From Euclidia mi (Eukaryota; Arthropoda; Insecta; Lepidoptera; Erebidae), in assembly GCA_944739405.2 (NCBI GenBank), contig OX123186.2:10934995-10998994 (forward strand): a DNA stretch of 64,000 bases. Direction: 5' to 3'. Under the pieces are notes generated by a model. That model did not search any database. It had not been told where the DNA came from and saw only the letters and a list, made by a program, of their open reading frames with translations. Positions 53,197 through 64,000 of this stretch are shown piece by piece (the first letter of the stretch is position 1; each line of letters begins with the position of its first letter). A program made the translations under genes and the position numbers.

Positions 53197-53564
53197 GTAT
53201 AATATTGAAGTATCTTGGTAAATACACAAAAACCGTATATCATACATGGAGACTTTACGGTTTGTGATTAAAATTTCTGACTTCAACATTCTTATATTAT
53301 TTCAGGTTTATTAAACATCAGACACTTGAATACGATAAATAGGCAAAAATACCTATTACCAGCGATTTTACTATGTATTTCCTTCGATACACAGCGAGAG
53401 TTCAAATAAAAAATAGATGAATGATATCGATTATCTAATTAGTTGTTAGAGAATCTACCTGCACATCCACACCGCAGTTACTCCTTGTTGGGCAACATTT
53501 CAGAATGTTAGAGCTCAACATTTGGTATAGGTCACGGTAAATTGACTACCTGCCTAATAATAAT

Positions 53565-53800
53565 AATGTTCTACCACTTATACACATCACCATCTAGTCC
53601 CAAACTAAGCAGAGCTTGAACTATGGTTACTAGATAATGGATAAACATATATAATATATACTTTTTTTTGTAAATACATACATATTATACATAGAAACAC
53701 CCAGACCAACACAAACATCCATGTTCATGCACACAAATATTTGACTTGAGCGGAATTCGCTTACGCTCCCGCTACGCCAATCGGCCGTCAAATGAATGAC
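53565..53800 (-). mobile_element. SINE-D, head partly deleted
   Basis: Tail and body match the other SINE-D copies (plus: TACCACTTATACACATCACC, CATGTTCATGCACACAAAT). Most of the B box is lost: GAGCGGAATTCGCTTACGC replaces it. Confidence 0.8.
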
Positions 53801-53859
53801 TTGATCATCGACAATCCTACCACATCGGTCCCGCAATCAATTACTCTCATATCATTCAT

Positions 53860-53945
53860 GCATTGAGCGGGAATCGAACCCGCGACCTTCGGAGTCAGTC
53901 GGATAGCAGTCGCTTACACTCCCGCTGCGCCAACCGGTCGTCAAT
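53860..53945 (-). repeat. SINE-D head fragment
   Basis: TTGAGCGGGAATCGAACCCG, ATAGCAGTCGCTTACACTCC and CGCTGCGCCAACCGGTCGTC are an intact SINE-D head without body, 60 bases from the previous copy. GGAGTCAGTCGG is a small internal duplication. Confidence 0.75.
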
Positions 53946-54031
53946 TTCGAATTTCAAATCGTAAATTAAAGCGTTATTTATATCGTTAAGGAAACGTAAT
54001 TTTCATAAATGAGGTTATATTTATTGAAAGA

Positions 54032-54228
54032 GGCAAAGTGTTGTTGGGTTTTTCTGTTAGGAAATTCTCAGTAGCAGCACGGAGTCTGGTAATGTGCCCG
54101 GTACGGCAATAGGCTCGCCCCCTATTACGTGGGACCTAAAAATTAATGGCGAAATGTGGGTGTAATATTACACCTCTGCCTACCCCTTCGTGGATACAGG
54201 CGTGAGTCTATAAATAAATAATACATAT
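54032..54228 (+). mobile_element. SINE-A, head missing
   Basis: It starts at GGCAAAGTGTTGTTGGG, just after the B box, and is then intact through tail T1 to GGCGTGAGTCTATAAATAAA. Confidence 0.88.
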
Positions 54229-54612
54229 CGTCACGCCTTTTATCCCCGAAGGGGTAGGCAGAGGTGTATTTCTACACCCACTTTTCGCCAGATATACTTT
54301 AGTCCCACGTAATAAGGGGCGAGCCTATTGCTGTACCGGGCACATTTCCAGACTCCGTGCTGCTACTGAGAATTTCGTGACAGAAAAACCCAATAACACT
54401 GCCCGACCCAGGAATCGAACCCGGGACCCCGATCCCACGCTCACATTTATGCCGCGAGACCAACGAGGCAGTCGTATAGGGTTTGATGTCGAGTTTTCCG
54501 TCTCTACGCAGAGATGGTATTTGCATCGTGTTATCCCCTAGTCGCCTCTTACGACACCCACGGGAAGATATGGGGTGGTGACACTTGTATTCTATGCCGT
54601 CAACCACACGGC
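54229..54612 (-). mobile_element. SINE-A (head beta) with module X, copy 2
   Basis: Nearly identical to 22077-22460, including the linker and module X. It stands tail to tail with the plus-strand SINE-A at 54032-54228, so the two T1 tails form a large inverted repeat. Confidence 0.9.
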
Positions 54613-55599
54613 TAAATAATATTTATTGAATTATTATGGAATGTGATAAATGTCATAATTCACAACTCCAAAACTCTTCAGTCATTTATGACTCTCCACC
54701 GGAGACCGTGGTAAACCTAAGCAAATAAAACAGTCACTAGAACAACTTTATTACTATTTCTGTTACAAAAGAAAATAAACGAAATAGAAACTTCTCTTCC
54801 TAATAAAAAACTAAAAAAAAATGTGAATAAGCTCCTACATTAGCATAGCAAACAAAGAAGAATCAATTCGCATCAGCGCATAGTAAATAATTGAGGTAGA
54901 GTTAAGGCAGAATAAAATTCTTAGCTAGAGCTTTGTGGCGCTTGGCTCGAGGCACCCTCTGGCGGAAGCCGCGGAGACAGGCTATGCGAACGGGAAGACG
55001 GTCTGAATAAGTGACGCAGGTGAGTGTTGAACAGAAACTACAGATGATTTTGTTATTTTTAGGCCTTGGATGGTAAAGTTTTGTCAGTTGTGTTGTCAAC
55101 TGTACGTCAAATAATGAATCGTGATAGCTAGTGAACAGTAATAGCATGTTTATATCACTTTCAATGTTGTGAAACTACTAGAGTAACAAGTGACGCTCGT
55201 GTGCTAGAATATCTTTGCAACGTTGCGAGTGACATACTGATTTGGCTTGCATCACTTGTAAATGTTAGTTATCATCAAAAAGAAAAATAATGTACTCATG
55301 AAAAGACAGCACAATGTCTTAGGCAACTAAGTAACATAGAGCTATGATTTTCAAAGAACCTATTGATAGCTACTTTTTGTTCTGAAAATCTCGCTCTCTT
55401 TGTCAGGTTCAACTATAAGGTGTAAACACAGACCATTAACTATAAAACGGCTATAATCCGCTTGAGTAGTGATATTAATAGCCTCTATACTAACATATTA
55501 CTACTGAAATCAACAGGTTCCCACCCATTTTTTCTGCTTGCTTTTATTTTTTAAATTTAAAATGTTATTAGACCCCCACCAAGTGGACTAGCGATCACG
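54613..55599. other. Intergenic, nothing recognised
   Basis: A modestly GC-richer patch at 54920-55010 (GCGCTTGGCTCGAGGCACCC) has no visible homology in the window. Confidence 0.35.
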
Positions 55600-55705
55600 T
55601 TGGGATGGCGTGAAACAGTTGAACGCGGATGGCTTGAGATTGATCTGTAGGGATAGCTTGGGAGAGGTCTTCATTCAGTAGTGAATGTTTTTAGGCTGAG
55701 TTGAT
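55600..55705 (+). repeat. RTE-type 3' end fragment, diverged
   Basis: GTTGAACGCGGATGGCTTGA, GATTGATCTGTAGGG and GGGAGAGGTCTTC..AGTAGTGAATG, TTTAGGCTGA follow the order of the RTE ends at 35460-35560 and 44205-44310. Confidence 0.55.
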
Positions 55706-56344
55706 AAATATATTGCTACTGCAATTGTTAGTACCAGTATATTTCTTTATTCTTATATAAAAATAGTAAAGAAAGTAAGAACATATTTCCTCTACATAAC
55801 CATCTGAACAGCTGTCTACTCTATGCAAACAACGCCAGTGCCTCGCGCACGATGTTTGTTCATTAGAGGTTTTAATTTGATTTTTCTAGCGCGTTCTAAT
55901 TGCACTGCGCTTATAATGCACCGTTCATTCATAGCCTTCATAGCGAACACACAATTAGGTTCTATTTATTTTTATATGCTTTGAAATTGTATTCGTATTT
56001 TATTATGTCATCTTGTATGTTCTGGGTTGCTATTCATTTTACTGTTTTGTATAATTTTATATTCTTATCTAAAGCGCGCTTGTTGCTTGTCATTACTTAG
56101 CACTTCCAAATCAGCGCTATGATACAATTTACTCACATCATTACCGTCCCAACGTTATCCCAATTGCATCCAAGACTCGTCACTTTTGAGCCCGGAGACC
56201 GCTTTACTAATCAGATTATAGATTACCTTTTCGAATTGACACAGAGCAACTGCTGTGTCAGCTTAACAAACTGCCAAGCATTTTGCTTAAGCCCACGGTG
56301 CGTACTACTTACTTTTCGAAGTTATTTAAATGTTATTTTATTTG
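55706..56344. other. Intergenic, nothing recognised
   Basis: AT-rich, weak ORFs only. Confidence 0.4.
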
Positions 56345-56515
56345 TAGTCTCACGCCTGTATCCCTTAAGGGGTAGGCAGAGGTGTAAATATTATACACCA
56401 TTTCGCCATGAATTTTTAGGTGCCACGTAATAGGGGACGAGCCTATTGATGTTATCGGGCACATCACCAGACACCGGGCTACTACTGAGTATTTGGAATA
56501 ACCTAGTAACACAGC
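56345..56515 (-). mobile_element. SINE-A, 5'-truncated
   Basis: Plus strand: AGTCTCACGCCTGTATCCCT, then the body to TAACCTAGTAACAC. The B box and head are absent. Several substitutions. Confidence 0.75.
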
Positions 56516-57122
56516 TCTATGCAAAATTATGTCTAGGTTGTGACTTATATTTGTCTATTTTGACTGGACTATATTGCTTGCTCCGTGCATTGGTAAACAC
56601 GTTAAGATGGTTTCAGGTTGTGACTGCAACCCAAAATAATTGCTATATATGCCAATTCTTAAACTGGCGTTAGTAGATAGGGATACTGTCTTTGGAAAAC
56701 GAATGTCAAACATTTTCATGACGGCTGTCTTAACGTACTCGCTGAGGCACGGGGCAAGAAACTATTACTCTACTCTTTACTTATAACGTATTTTCTTTTA
56801 CATATCCCACCGTATTTTTGAGGTTTCGATATTTCAATTCACTCGAGGGTAGTTTATTATACCTACTATACCTACGCCTAATTATGAACTAGTACGACTT
56901 CAGGCATAATGATTTTCAGTAAATCTAATATACAAAAGTAAAATTATCTTTTAATCTAAGTTTTCTTGTAGTTGTTCCTACGAAAGTGCATTTCAAGTAG
57001 ATTTTCAGTCTGGCGATTATAAGTCATAGTTGCGTCTTGCCAGTCTTTATGAAAGCGATAAACTCAAAACCACCCGATCAATTTTTTAATGGACTTTACC
57101 AACATCTCGATACATAATGAAT
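56516..57122. other. Possible SINE-B' traces, otherwise empty
   Basis: TTGCTTGCTCCGTGCATTGG (about 56574) on plus and the complement of CTCAGCG..TTAAGACAGCC at about 56720-56760 resemble the SINE-B' body in opposite orientations. Both are short. Confidence 0.3.
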
Positions 57123-57335
57123 GACTGCACGGTTCGCGTAGTAGTTTAAGCGGCCGCTTCGCTGCTTGACACTGCGCGAAGTGTTATTGTTTCGATTCCC
57201 ACACAACAACACTTTGTGTGATCAATAATTAATTGTTGTTTCGAGTCTGGGTGTTCATTGTGTCCGTTGGGTGTATGGTTGTAAAGTCCCCCGCGACACA
57301 GAGTTTATTACTAGTGCGGGAGTTGTCTTTAAAAC
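57123..57335 (+). mobile_element. SINE-C, near full length
   Basis: GACTGCACGGTTCGCGTAGT, CGATTCCCACACAACAACAC, GTTGTTTCGAGTCTGGGTGT, AAAGTCCCCCGCGACACAGA and GTGCGGGAGTTGTCTTT are all present in order. Confidence 0.85.
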
Positions 57336-59095
57336 AAAAAGGGAAATTATAAAACGATCGAATAAAAAACAGCTAAGTGACTGATGATGAGATACTGTTT
57401 TGATAACTTGAGCGGCATGAATTTGAGTAAGCGAAAAATTAACTAAACTAACGACGAATATTGATTAATAATAAAATCTAGGACGAGCGCACTAAAAGCG
57501 CTATGTGATTAGTCTATTTCAGAAATAAAAATTCTAACCATACGGCTAAAATACTAGGTGAGCGACTAGAAATACAGAAAAGGCGTTACATAACGAACTG
57601 CTAAAAATTTCACTGTAAGCAAGGTTTTGTAAGCTGCATTATTAACGATTATTGGTTACATAATTTGATACGATTTATTTATGAAAACTACAGATTGTTT
57701 GTGCGCGCGAATTTGAACGAGGGCGGGGCGACAAATCGATGCAGTCAGATGAGCAGGCTCAGAGCTGCCGAAGATGACGAAACTGCGTCAGTTTCGTTCA
57801 GTTCATTTCGAAAATCACGATCTATTCATTTTTGACAATAATCTCGTTCATTCGGTACACTATAGGTTACCTATGTTAGGTTTTATTGTGACCCTGTATC
57901 CAAAAATAGGAGCCCTGTAAAGCAGAGCTCCGTCAACTTGGCTTATAAGACCGAAACGTCTTATTTATTTTGTTTTTTGTTCATTTGAATTAAGTAAATG
58001 CATATTGCTTTGTTTTTTCGGAATACATGGTTTCATTTAATTACCTCCCCTAAATAATTTAATTTCTTAGTGTTTCTTCAAATAGTAATATCATTAGAAA
58101 ATTGTCATAAAAACGTGAGCTCATAGGACTGTTCTTATTATACTATTTTTCAATGTTATTTTTCTATTATGACACACTTCATTAAAGATAAAATGCTGCT
58201 CAGTATAAATAAATCATTAGCCAAATATTTAAAAAAATGCAGGACGTAACGTTGGCACTCAAACAAATATTAGGTCGCTCAAATATAATGAAGCTTCTCA
58301 TTTTCTTTTTTAAGCAATTCAAATTAATGTTTGTAAGTTGCTGTTCTGTTGATATCTCATCACTCGCAGTCACTCGCTCACTAAGTAATTCTATAACATT
58401 AATTAATGATTTTTGTCACTCAAAACTTTAATTTACAGTCACTCGTTTATATGCTACCCAAACAAAAACTAAATAATAATAAAAGTATAATACTTAATAA
58501 AGTTAAATCTCTTAATGCATTATAAAAAGCGTTAGCAGGTAATGATCATGATTTCCACTGCAAAGACGAGGATTCAATGCAGCAATGCATTGAATTGGGA
58601 ATATGCATGATTTTTTTTTAATTGTTGCTACCGTTTATGTATATTAATATGATAACGTAAAAAAACATATTGGTAGTGGAGAACTCAACATTTATTTTAA
58701 ATTAAATGTTGAAAATTGCAATTACATAACGCTGGTTTTAACACCCCATTTTAGCGCGCTTTGTGGTTACGTCAGCGTTCTCAACGTTTGAGTTCTTAAC
58801 TGTCAACTCTCTCAAATGTTTTAACATCTCAGTCAAATGTCTGGTACTGTTGATAATATCCTCTGCAAACCGTGACGTCACGTTGGTGTCTAGGCAATAG
58901 CGTTGCGTTTTGATATTTTAAATTTCGCTCGTAAATTTTCCACCTATTATTAATTAATATTCGCGAGTTTATTTTGAGTGTTTAAATATAAAAGAATGTT
59001 AGAGGTGTCTTTCTTTACCGATAAAGAATGTCATAAAAATATATTCGCTTATATCTGAATCACACGCATATTCCCTATTAAGTCTACAAAATTAT
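57336..59095. other. Intergenic, no gene recognised
   Basis: A GC-richer stretch at 57710-57800 and a CpG-containing stretch at 58745-58900 stand out from the AT-rich background but lack coding exons. An AT-rich palindrome (CAACATTTATTTTAAATTAAATGTTG region) lies at about 58687-58712. Confidence 0.35.
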
Positions 59096-59362
59096 AATAA
59101 TAATATAATAATAATATTCTACCACATTCACATAACACCATCTAGTCCCAATCTAAGCAGAGCTTGTACTATGGGTACTAGATAATGGATAAACATAATA
59201 CTTTATTTTTCGTAAATACATACATATTATACACAGAAACACCCAGACCAAGACAAACATCCATGTTCACGCACACAAATGTTTGACTTGAGCGGGAATC
59301 GAACCCGCGACCTTCGGCGTGGCAGTTGCTTACACTCCCGCTGCGCCAACCGGTCGTCTAGT
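59096..59362 (-). mobile_element. SINE-D, full length
   Basis: Tail with ATAATAATATTCTACCAC, body (CATGTTCACGCACACAAATG) and complete head (GCGGGAATCGAACCCGCGAC, CTGCGCCAACCGGTCGTC). Confidence 0.9.
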
Positions 59363-59529
59363 CAATTAGTCTTGTATTGTGTTTTTTGCCTTTATTCATA
59401 CACCCTAGCAAGGGTAATCCAGGCCGTAGATAAAAATAAGTAGGTATTTAGCACTATGGTACACGTTCCCATAATACGATGTTGCCATTTAGGGGCTTTG
59501 AACAAAAAGTAAACTTTATTTTTTATATA

Positions 59530-59615
59530 CTTACGACTGTATGCCTGTAGGGTAGGCAAAGATGTAATATTACACCCACATTTCACCATGATATGCATTA
59601 TAGGTCCCTCAACAG
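59530..59615 (-). repeat. SINE-A tail fragment, diverged
   Basis: TACGACTGTATGCCTGTAGG, GTAGGCAAAGATGTAATATT and ACACCCACATTTCACCATGA keep the T1/body order. Confidence 0.65.
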
Positions 59616-60227
59616 TTTTTATTGAATCGGTTCAATAGCTGAACAGTCACTGTTAAGTTTAGTGTAATGTCTTTGCAATATTGATTGTGCTAGCTTATGA
59701 TTCTAAAATATAGATCGGATAATGAAGTCGAAGTTCAGAGACAAAACATTCATTAAAAATCTTCTAGGAAATTATAAGCCTGTATTTACAATTTTATAGT
59801 CACGTGTATCTGCACGTGTTTACACCCACCAGCAAAATAATTAATTAATTCAAAATGTTTAAGGATAAATTATCTAATTTTAGATTGAAGGTTTAAAGGA
59901 TTCGCTTACGCAATCCAAATTAAATGCCAAGCCTTTTAAGTGCGCAACAAAATGTATTTTGAGTGTACAATGTTTAATATCTTTAAATAAAATGCACAAT
60001 GTTAACTTTAACTGCACAAGACTCCACTTCAGTAATATTTTGAAATACAGGACATTAGATTTCCAAAAAAACATCACATATTCATATAGATAATTGACAA
60101 TACCCTAGTGGACAGACCAGCATCTCAGACAGCAACAGACAGCCACGTACACGGCACGCTTTCACGCCTTTTCCACGTCCTGGACACGGCACTGCTGTGT
60201 TCCTTATCACGGCGAATACACCACCGC
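59616..60227. other. Intergenic, nothing recognised
   Basis: AT-rich to 60080, then a GC-richer patch (60080-60300) rich in CACGGCACG-like words. No supported gene. Confidence 0.35.
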
Positions 60228-60278
60228 AGCTGTCGTGTATGTCAACAGCGCTAGCTGTCGTGTATGTCAACAAGCGCT
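60228..60278. repeat. 25-bp tandem duplication
   Basis: AGCTGTCGTGTATGTCAACA occurs at 60228 and 60253, each followed by (A)GCGCT. Confidence 0.85.
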
Positions 60279-60399
60279 CTAAGTGACAACCGTGCCTACA
60301 CATGGCAAATTTGCCGTAGATATTTACGCCTAAAAAAATATGTGAACAAGCAGCCTAACGACGGTAGTAAGTCGTCCGCTCGTCAAACTATGTAGGAAA

Positions 60400-60690
60400 A
60401 GATCGTGAGAAAATAGGCATGTCTGGAAGATCTCCATAATTATCTCAAAAGACATGTGAAGTGGACTATGCGGTCTAAATGTGCGTTCTGAGAAACAGCG
60501 CACCGAGTATGGTGGATTGCGCTAGTACAATGCACCATGAAAATTTGCGCTGCTATAGATACCTAGCTTCATTTGATACGTTGGTCATTCAGCCTGCGCA
60601 GTATGCTTTTACTCAAGACACACACTAAGGAGGACGCACACTTCTCCCTATGGAGAAGAGGCCCATAGGCCCAGCAGTTGAACAAAATGA
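60400..60690 (+). repeat. Degraded SINE-B pieces
   Basis: TGTCTGGAAGATCTCCATAA, CTCAAAAGACATGTGAAGT and later GAAGAGGCCCATAGGCCCAG, CAGTTGAACAAAATG match SINE-B body and tail, with unrelated sequence between. Confidence 0.4.
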
Positions 60691-62014
60691 AGTTAGTATA
60701 ATATATTTGTATTATTTTAGCTTCGTTCAAGTCTTGAATCTGGAGGACTTTTGTAGGGCCTAAGGACTGAAACGAGTATCCTATGCTATCCATGGCAATC
60801 TTAATTACTTGCATTAAAAGTATACCTCTCATTGCTTAGAATAGTTTTGATAATTTTAATTATCTTGGCGCTGTCGCTGTTGTGATCCAAGATCCACACT
60901 TTGGAGTAAAAGTTCTGTTTCCCGCTAACCCTTTCACTTCGCACGATCTCCAACATTACTAGCGAAAATAATCGGTTTTATTAAAAAAAGTAACTTATTG
61001 AAACTTTCTTTTCAATTAAAAATAATACATTACATAGTTCACATGGGTAAATAAAAATACCCTTTGCATTGATAAACAGTTTACAAAATAATATAATGAA
61101 TTTATCCCTTCTGATTAAGTTCAAAACTTAATCTACAATATTTATTTATTTTATTTTTCTTTATTAAAACTTTATATACTTACACAAAGTATACAGGCGG
61201 ACTTAATGCCATGAGCATTTTTTCCCAATCTACCTTAAAGTGGTGCAGAGCGAAAAGAAGTAGATGTAATAAATCACTTAAAGGAAATGAATGAAAGCTA
61301 ACAAAATTAGATAGATTTTAAGGTAAATTAAATACATACATAACAATAAATACATAATTTTTAATTAAGTTTACATAAATATATCCAAATTATAAGCCTA
61401 CATAAAAATATACAAGTATAGTAAATATATATATAAATATATAAATATACATATGAATATTAAATGAGTTCCATTTAATATCTTTATTACTAGAACTTTA
61501 ATCTACACTTTACCAAATGGAAATAAGATAAGCATTTTAGTTAGTAAAACGCCATCTATTCATTATAATTTGAACTACATCGGCTTTACATTCGCAACAA
61601 GAGCAAAAGAAGCTTAAGTCGGTAGGGTTCGTCGGTGTGTACTGATTCTAGTTCATGATAAAATTACGACAAGAACCTATGGTATTAGAAACATACATTT
61701 ATGAAAATGAATTAATCTAAAATATCTCAGAACTTCGTTATATAGTATTGTTCGTTATTGCTCCTGTACAATATCACATTTTAACTTATGTACCTACTTA
61801 ATCTTATAATTTTACATTGTATGTTTACGTTGTCTATATCTATTTTATAATATGCATGTTCTTACAGCGCCACCAGGGGAAACAAAGATGAACTAAAAAT
61901 ATTGCTTTTAAGATAAAAGCGTAGGTACGTTATTGTAATAAAAGCAGTGTTGAGAATAAAAATGTTGAAATCAATTTGTCCATGGTTCAACAACTTAATA
62001 ACGGGATGACACGC
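60691..62014. other. AT-rich stretch, nothing recognised
   Basis: Includes a dense TA-rich run at about 61415-61470. No supported feature. Confidence 0.45.
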
Positions 62015-62340
62015 AATCTTTTTTTTTTTATAGTAATAGGCGGCAAACGAGCAGACGGATTGCCTGATGGTAAGCAATTACCGCCGCCGCAGGCCAGACA
62101 AGCAACACCACAGTAGTCGCAAGTGCGTTGCCACCCCTTGGGATTGGGAAAAAGGGATAGGATGAGGAGTGGGATAAGGGAGAAGGAATAGGGCCTCCGG
62201 CACTCTCACTCACCAAACAAAACGCAACAGTTTAGGTACTGTTACTTTACGTCGATTTTCTGTGAGAAGGTAGTACTTCCCCGGTCGAGCCGGCCCATTC
62301 ATGCTGAAATCAGCAAGACTCTACTACCTGCAAAAATCCA
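62015..62340. repeat. Lepidopteran-type dispersed repeat (GGCAAACGAGCAGACGG)
   Basis: A T-run is followed by GGCGGCAAACGAGCAGACGG, TTGCCTGATGGTAAGCAATT, ACCGCCGCCGCAGGCC and TTGGGATTGGGAAAAAGGGA, then CGAGCCGGCCCATTCATGC. Such an order is frequent in dispersed repeats of Lepidoptera. This is a memory-based judgement; no second copy is in this window. Confidence 0.45.
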
Positions 62341-62489
62341 TCACAAAATATGCACTGTTTAAATGTATATTTATAAGAATGTATACATGTTTAAACACTG
62401 ATTGCAACAGATGGTTCTTAAGGGTCACGTAGCCAATTTGGTACATGCAAACTTAAATGTAAATTAAAAATGTTAAAGAAATTGACAAG

Positions 62490-62990
62490 TTTAGTTTAGT
62501 TGGTCGTGGGTTTTGCGCACTTAGCCACTTATTTGGGCCATTGTGCGTAAGTGGTGACTTGATTGACGTCGACTACTCATACCACCTTAGCTCCTTCCAG
62601 AAAGCCATTAGTTGGCTGACGTCGTTCAAAGCCTCACACATGGTTCTGGGGTTGTTCAGCAGCTTTGCTCGTTGGTCGCTCACACTTGTGCAGTGCAGAA
62701 TGACGTGAGCGGGTGTTTCTTGTAACGCCTATGTTGAATAGGTGCTTGTTGAGGGGACAGTGGCCGGTATTATGCCTGTCAGATGCTTAAGAGTTTTTCT
62801 ATTAGAATGCAGCAGCTTGTGCGAGAGTCGCTTGTTCAAGCAGGGGATAGCATCTTTTGTTTATTTGCATTCTTTTATGTCTGCCCACTGTTTTTCATGT
62901 TCTTCATGTGTATACCAGAGCTGTCTTTGTGTTCCTCCTGTAATTGGATGCGATATTTTTTGTCAAAGACAAAGGTTTAAGTGATGAGAT
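62490..62990 (-). pseudogene. Non-LTR retrotransposon relic, region after RNase H
   Basis: On the minus strand ETPAHVILHCTSVSDQRAKL then LNNPRTMCEALNDVSQLMAF, preceded in another frame by GHCPLNKHLFNIGVT, fit the C-terminal part of Jockey/CR1-like LINE proteins that follows the RNase H domain (a CHCC-type knuckle and helices). A frameshift near 62740 separates the parts. No reverse transcriptase core is present in the window. Confidence 0.65.
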
Positions 62991-63639
62991 CGCAAGCGGC
63001 GTAAACAAATTGACAAATGTTAACATTTGTAGACATTTCAGAAATTTACCGCATGAGATTAAGTTTCCCTTCATTGATTTTTTCACCTTTTAAAATAATA
63101 GTTTATTACCAATACTTCAAATCATCTCTCCTTTCTTGTGTCCGGAGCTATCTTCTGCCATATCGCAGTACCTATCAGAAACTTGAGTGTATTTTCTTGA
63201 CTCTACTCATATTAGCATACACGCAATTTGTACAAGTCTGGTTTAGCACTTAACGCTAGAGGTAGCTCGAGAGAATATGAAGAAATATCAATAAATCGAT
63301 TGTTTAAAACGCTAAGATACTAACTATATTTCACCACACATCTTCACAACTTACCGTTTTATGCTTGCGGTCTGTGAACCAACAAGTAAGATGAGTTAAC
63401 TGGGACTGTGGCTCTTAATATTTAATTAAATATGTATATGGTAAGTATATTTTCAAATCTGGTTCTAGGATTATATCACATGGCTTTGTGTTCTCTAACA
63501 TGTCAAACTACTGCTCAATTTCAGTGAGAAATGTAGATGGAGGAGAAAATAAGGACTTAAAGGAGAGAATGTGTTTGTACCGCCGTTGGTTTTTTCGTAC
63601 AACAACTCTAAGGCGAAATTTTGTAATAAATTAATGTAC
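62991..63639. other. Intergenic, nothing recognised
   Basis: Short ORFs only. Confidence 0.4.
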
Positions 63640-64000
63640 AACGTATCTGGGTATGGCAGAAGAGACTAGAAAGTAGAATAAATGCTGTAGAAATGAGAGC
63701 ACTGAGAAGTATGTGTGGTGTGTCTTTGACCGACAGAGTAAAGTAAGTGGTGTGGGGTAAAAGAGGATGTAGTGACAAGCATCGAGAAAGGCATGTTAAG
63801 ATGGTTTGGGCACATGGAGAGGATGGATGACGAAAGACTGACAAAGAAGATATATAAGGCAAGTGTGAATGAGACAGGACGAAGGGGAAGACCTAGGCGG
63901 ACGTTCTCTGACCAGATTGGAGACATCCTAAAAAAAGGACAGGTCAGAAGTACCCTAAACAGAAGAGCATGCATGAGAAACTTGATGGGAGTGAATGAAG
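63640..64000 (+). pseudogene. Non-LTR retrotransposon ORF end, running off the window
   Basis: LRWFGHMERMDDERLTKKIY, then GRRGRPRRTFSDQIGDILKK and STLNRRACMRNLMGVNE, is the C-terminal segment of a LINE protein (WFGH..RM and GRGRP motifs). Upstream, MRALRSMCGVSLTDRVK is in a different frame, with a stop at about 63748, so at least one frameshift is present. Its last 60 bases match the truncated insertion at 34050-34201, which shows what lies beyond the window edge: the stop region and tail T1. Confidence 0.75.

Overview
The window looks like a gene-poor, AT-rich stretch of a lepidopteran (moth or butterfly) nuclear genome. This is an inference. It rests on split genes with GT-AG introns, on several tRNA-derived SINE families in many copies, on RTE-type and other non-LTR retrotransposon ends, on Helitron, piggyBac, Tc1 and P-type DNA transposon relics, and on short dispersed repeats of a kind common in Lepidoptera. 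No bacterial operon, rRNA gene, standalone tRNA gene or CRISPR array is visible.

Two host genes can be read with confidence. (1) A nine-exon plus-strand gene at 30727-40766 joins in frame to 390 residues and matches the TMEM135 family (peroxisome/mitochondrion membrane protein with an N-terminal Cys-rich domain). (2) A minus-strand gene at 44618-47209 encodes a probable secreted protein with two complete Kunitz protease-inhibitor domains (P1 Arg, then P1 Phe) and a Gly/Asn-rich tail built on a 21-bp minisatellite. A likely signal-peptide exon lies upstream at 48598-48686, but it does not join in phase without a further exon. A Lys-rich terminal exon at 19721-19877 may end a third, unrecognised gene.

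Layout: 0-13 kb is repeat-dominated. It holds a palindromic MITE, a dead Tc1-like transposon nested in an older repeat, a Helitron-helicase remnant, and two 120-bp satellite arrays sharing one 3' flank with a Ty3/gypsy protease relic between them. 13-23 kb is mostly SINE copies plus a MITE with a 10-bp target duplication. 23.2-24.7 kb is a P-superfamily element with 22-bp perfect terminal repeats, an exact 8-bp target duplication and a THAP exon. 25-30 kb is sparse. 30.7-41.6 kb is the TMEM135 gene, its introns loaded with SINE and LINE fragments. 42.4-43.5 kb is an internally deleted piggyBac element. 44.6-48.7 kb is the Kunitz locus. 49-60 kb is again SINE-rich. 62.5-64 kb holds relics of two non-LTR retrotransposons, the last running off the window.

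Family names used here (SINE-A, B, B', C, D, family E, F, G, H, module X, tails T1 and T2) are local labels. The clearest unifying pattern is modular: different tRNA-like heads sit on one body, one 5' module is shared by unrelated families, and SINE 3' tails match the 3' ends of LINE fragments in the same window, as expected if LINE enzymes mobilise the SINEs.
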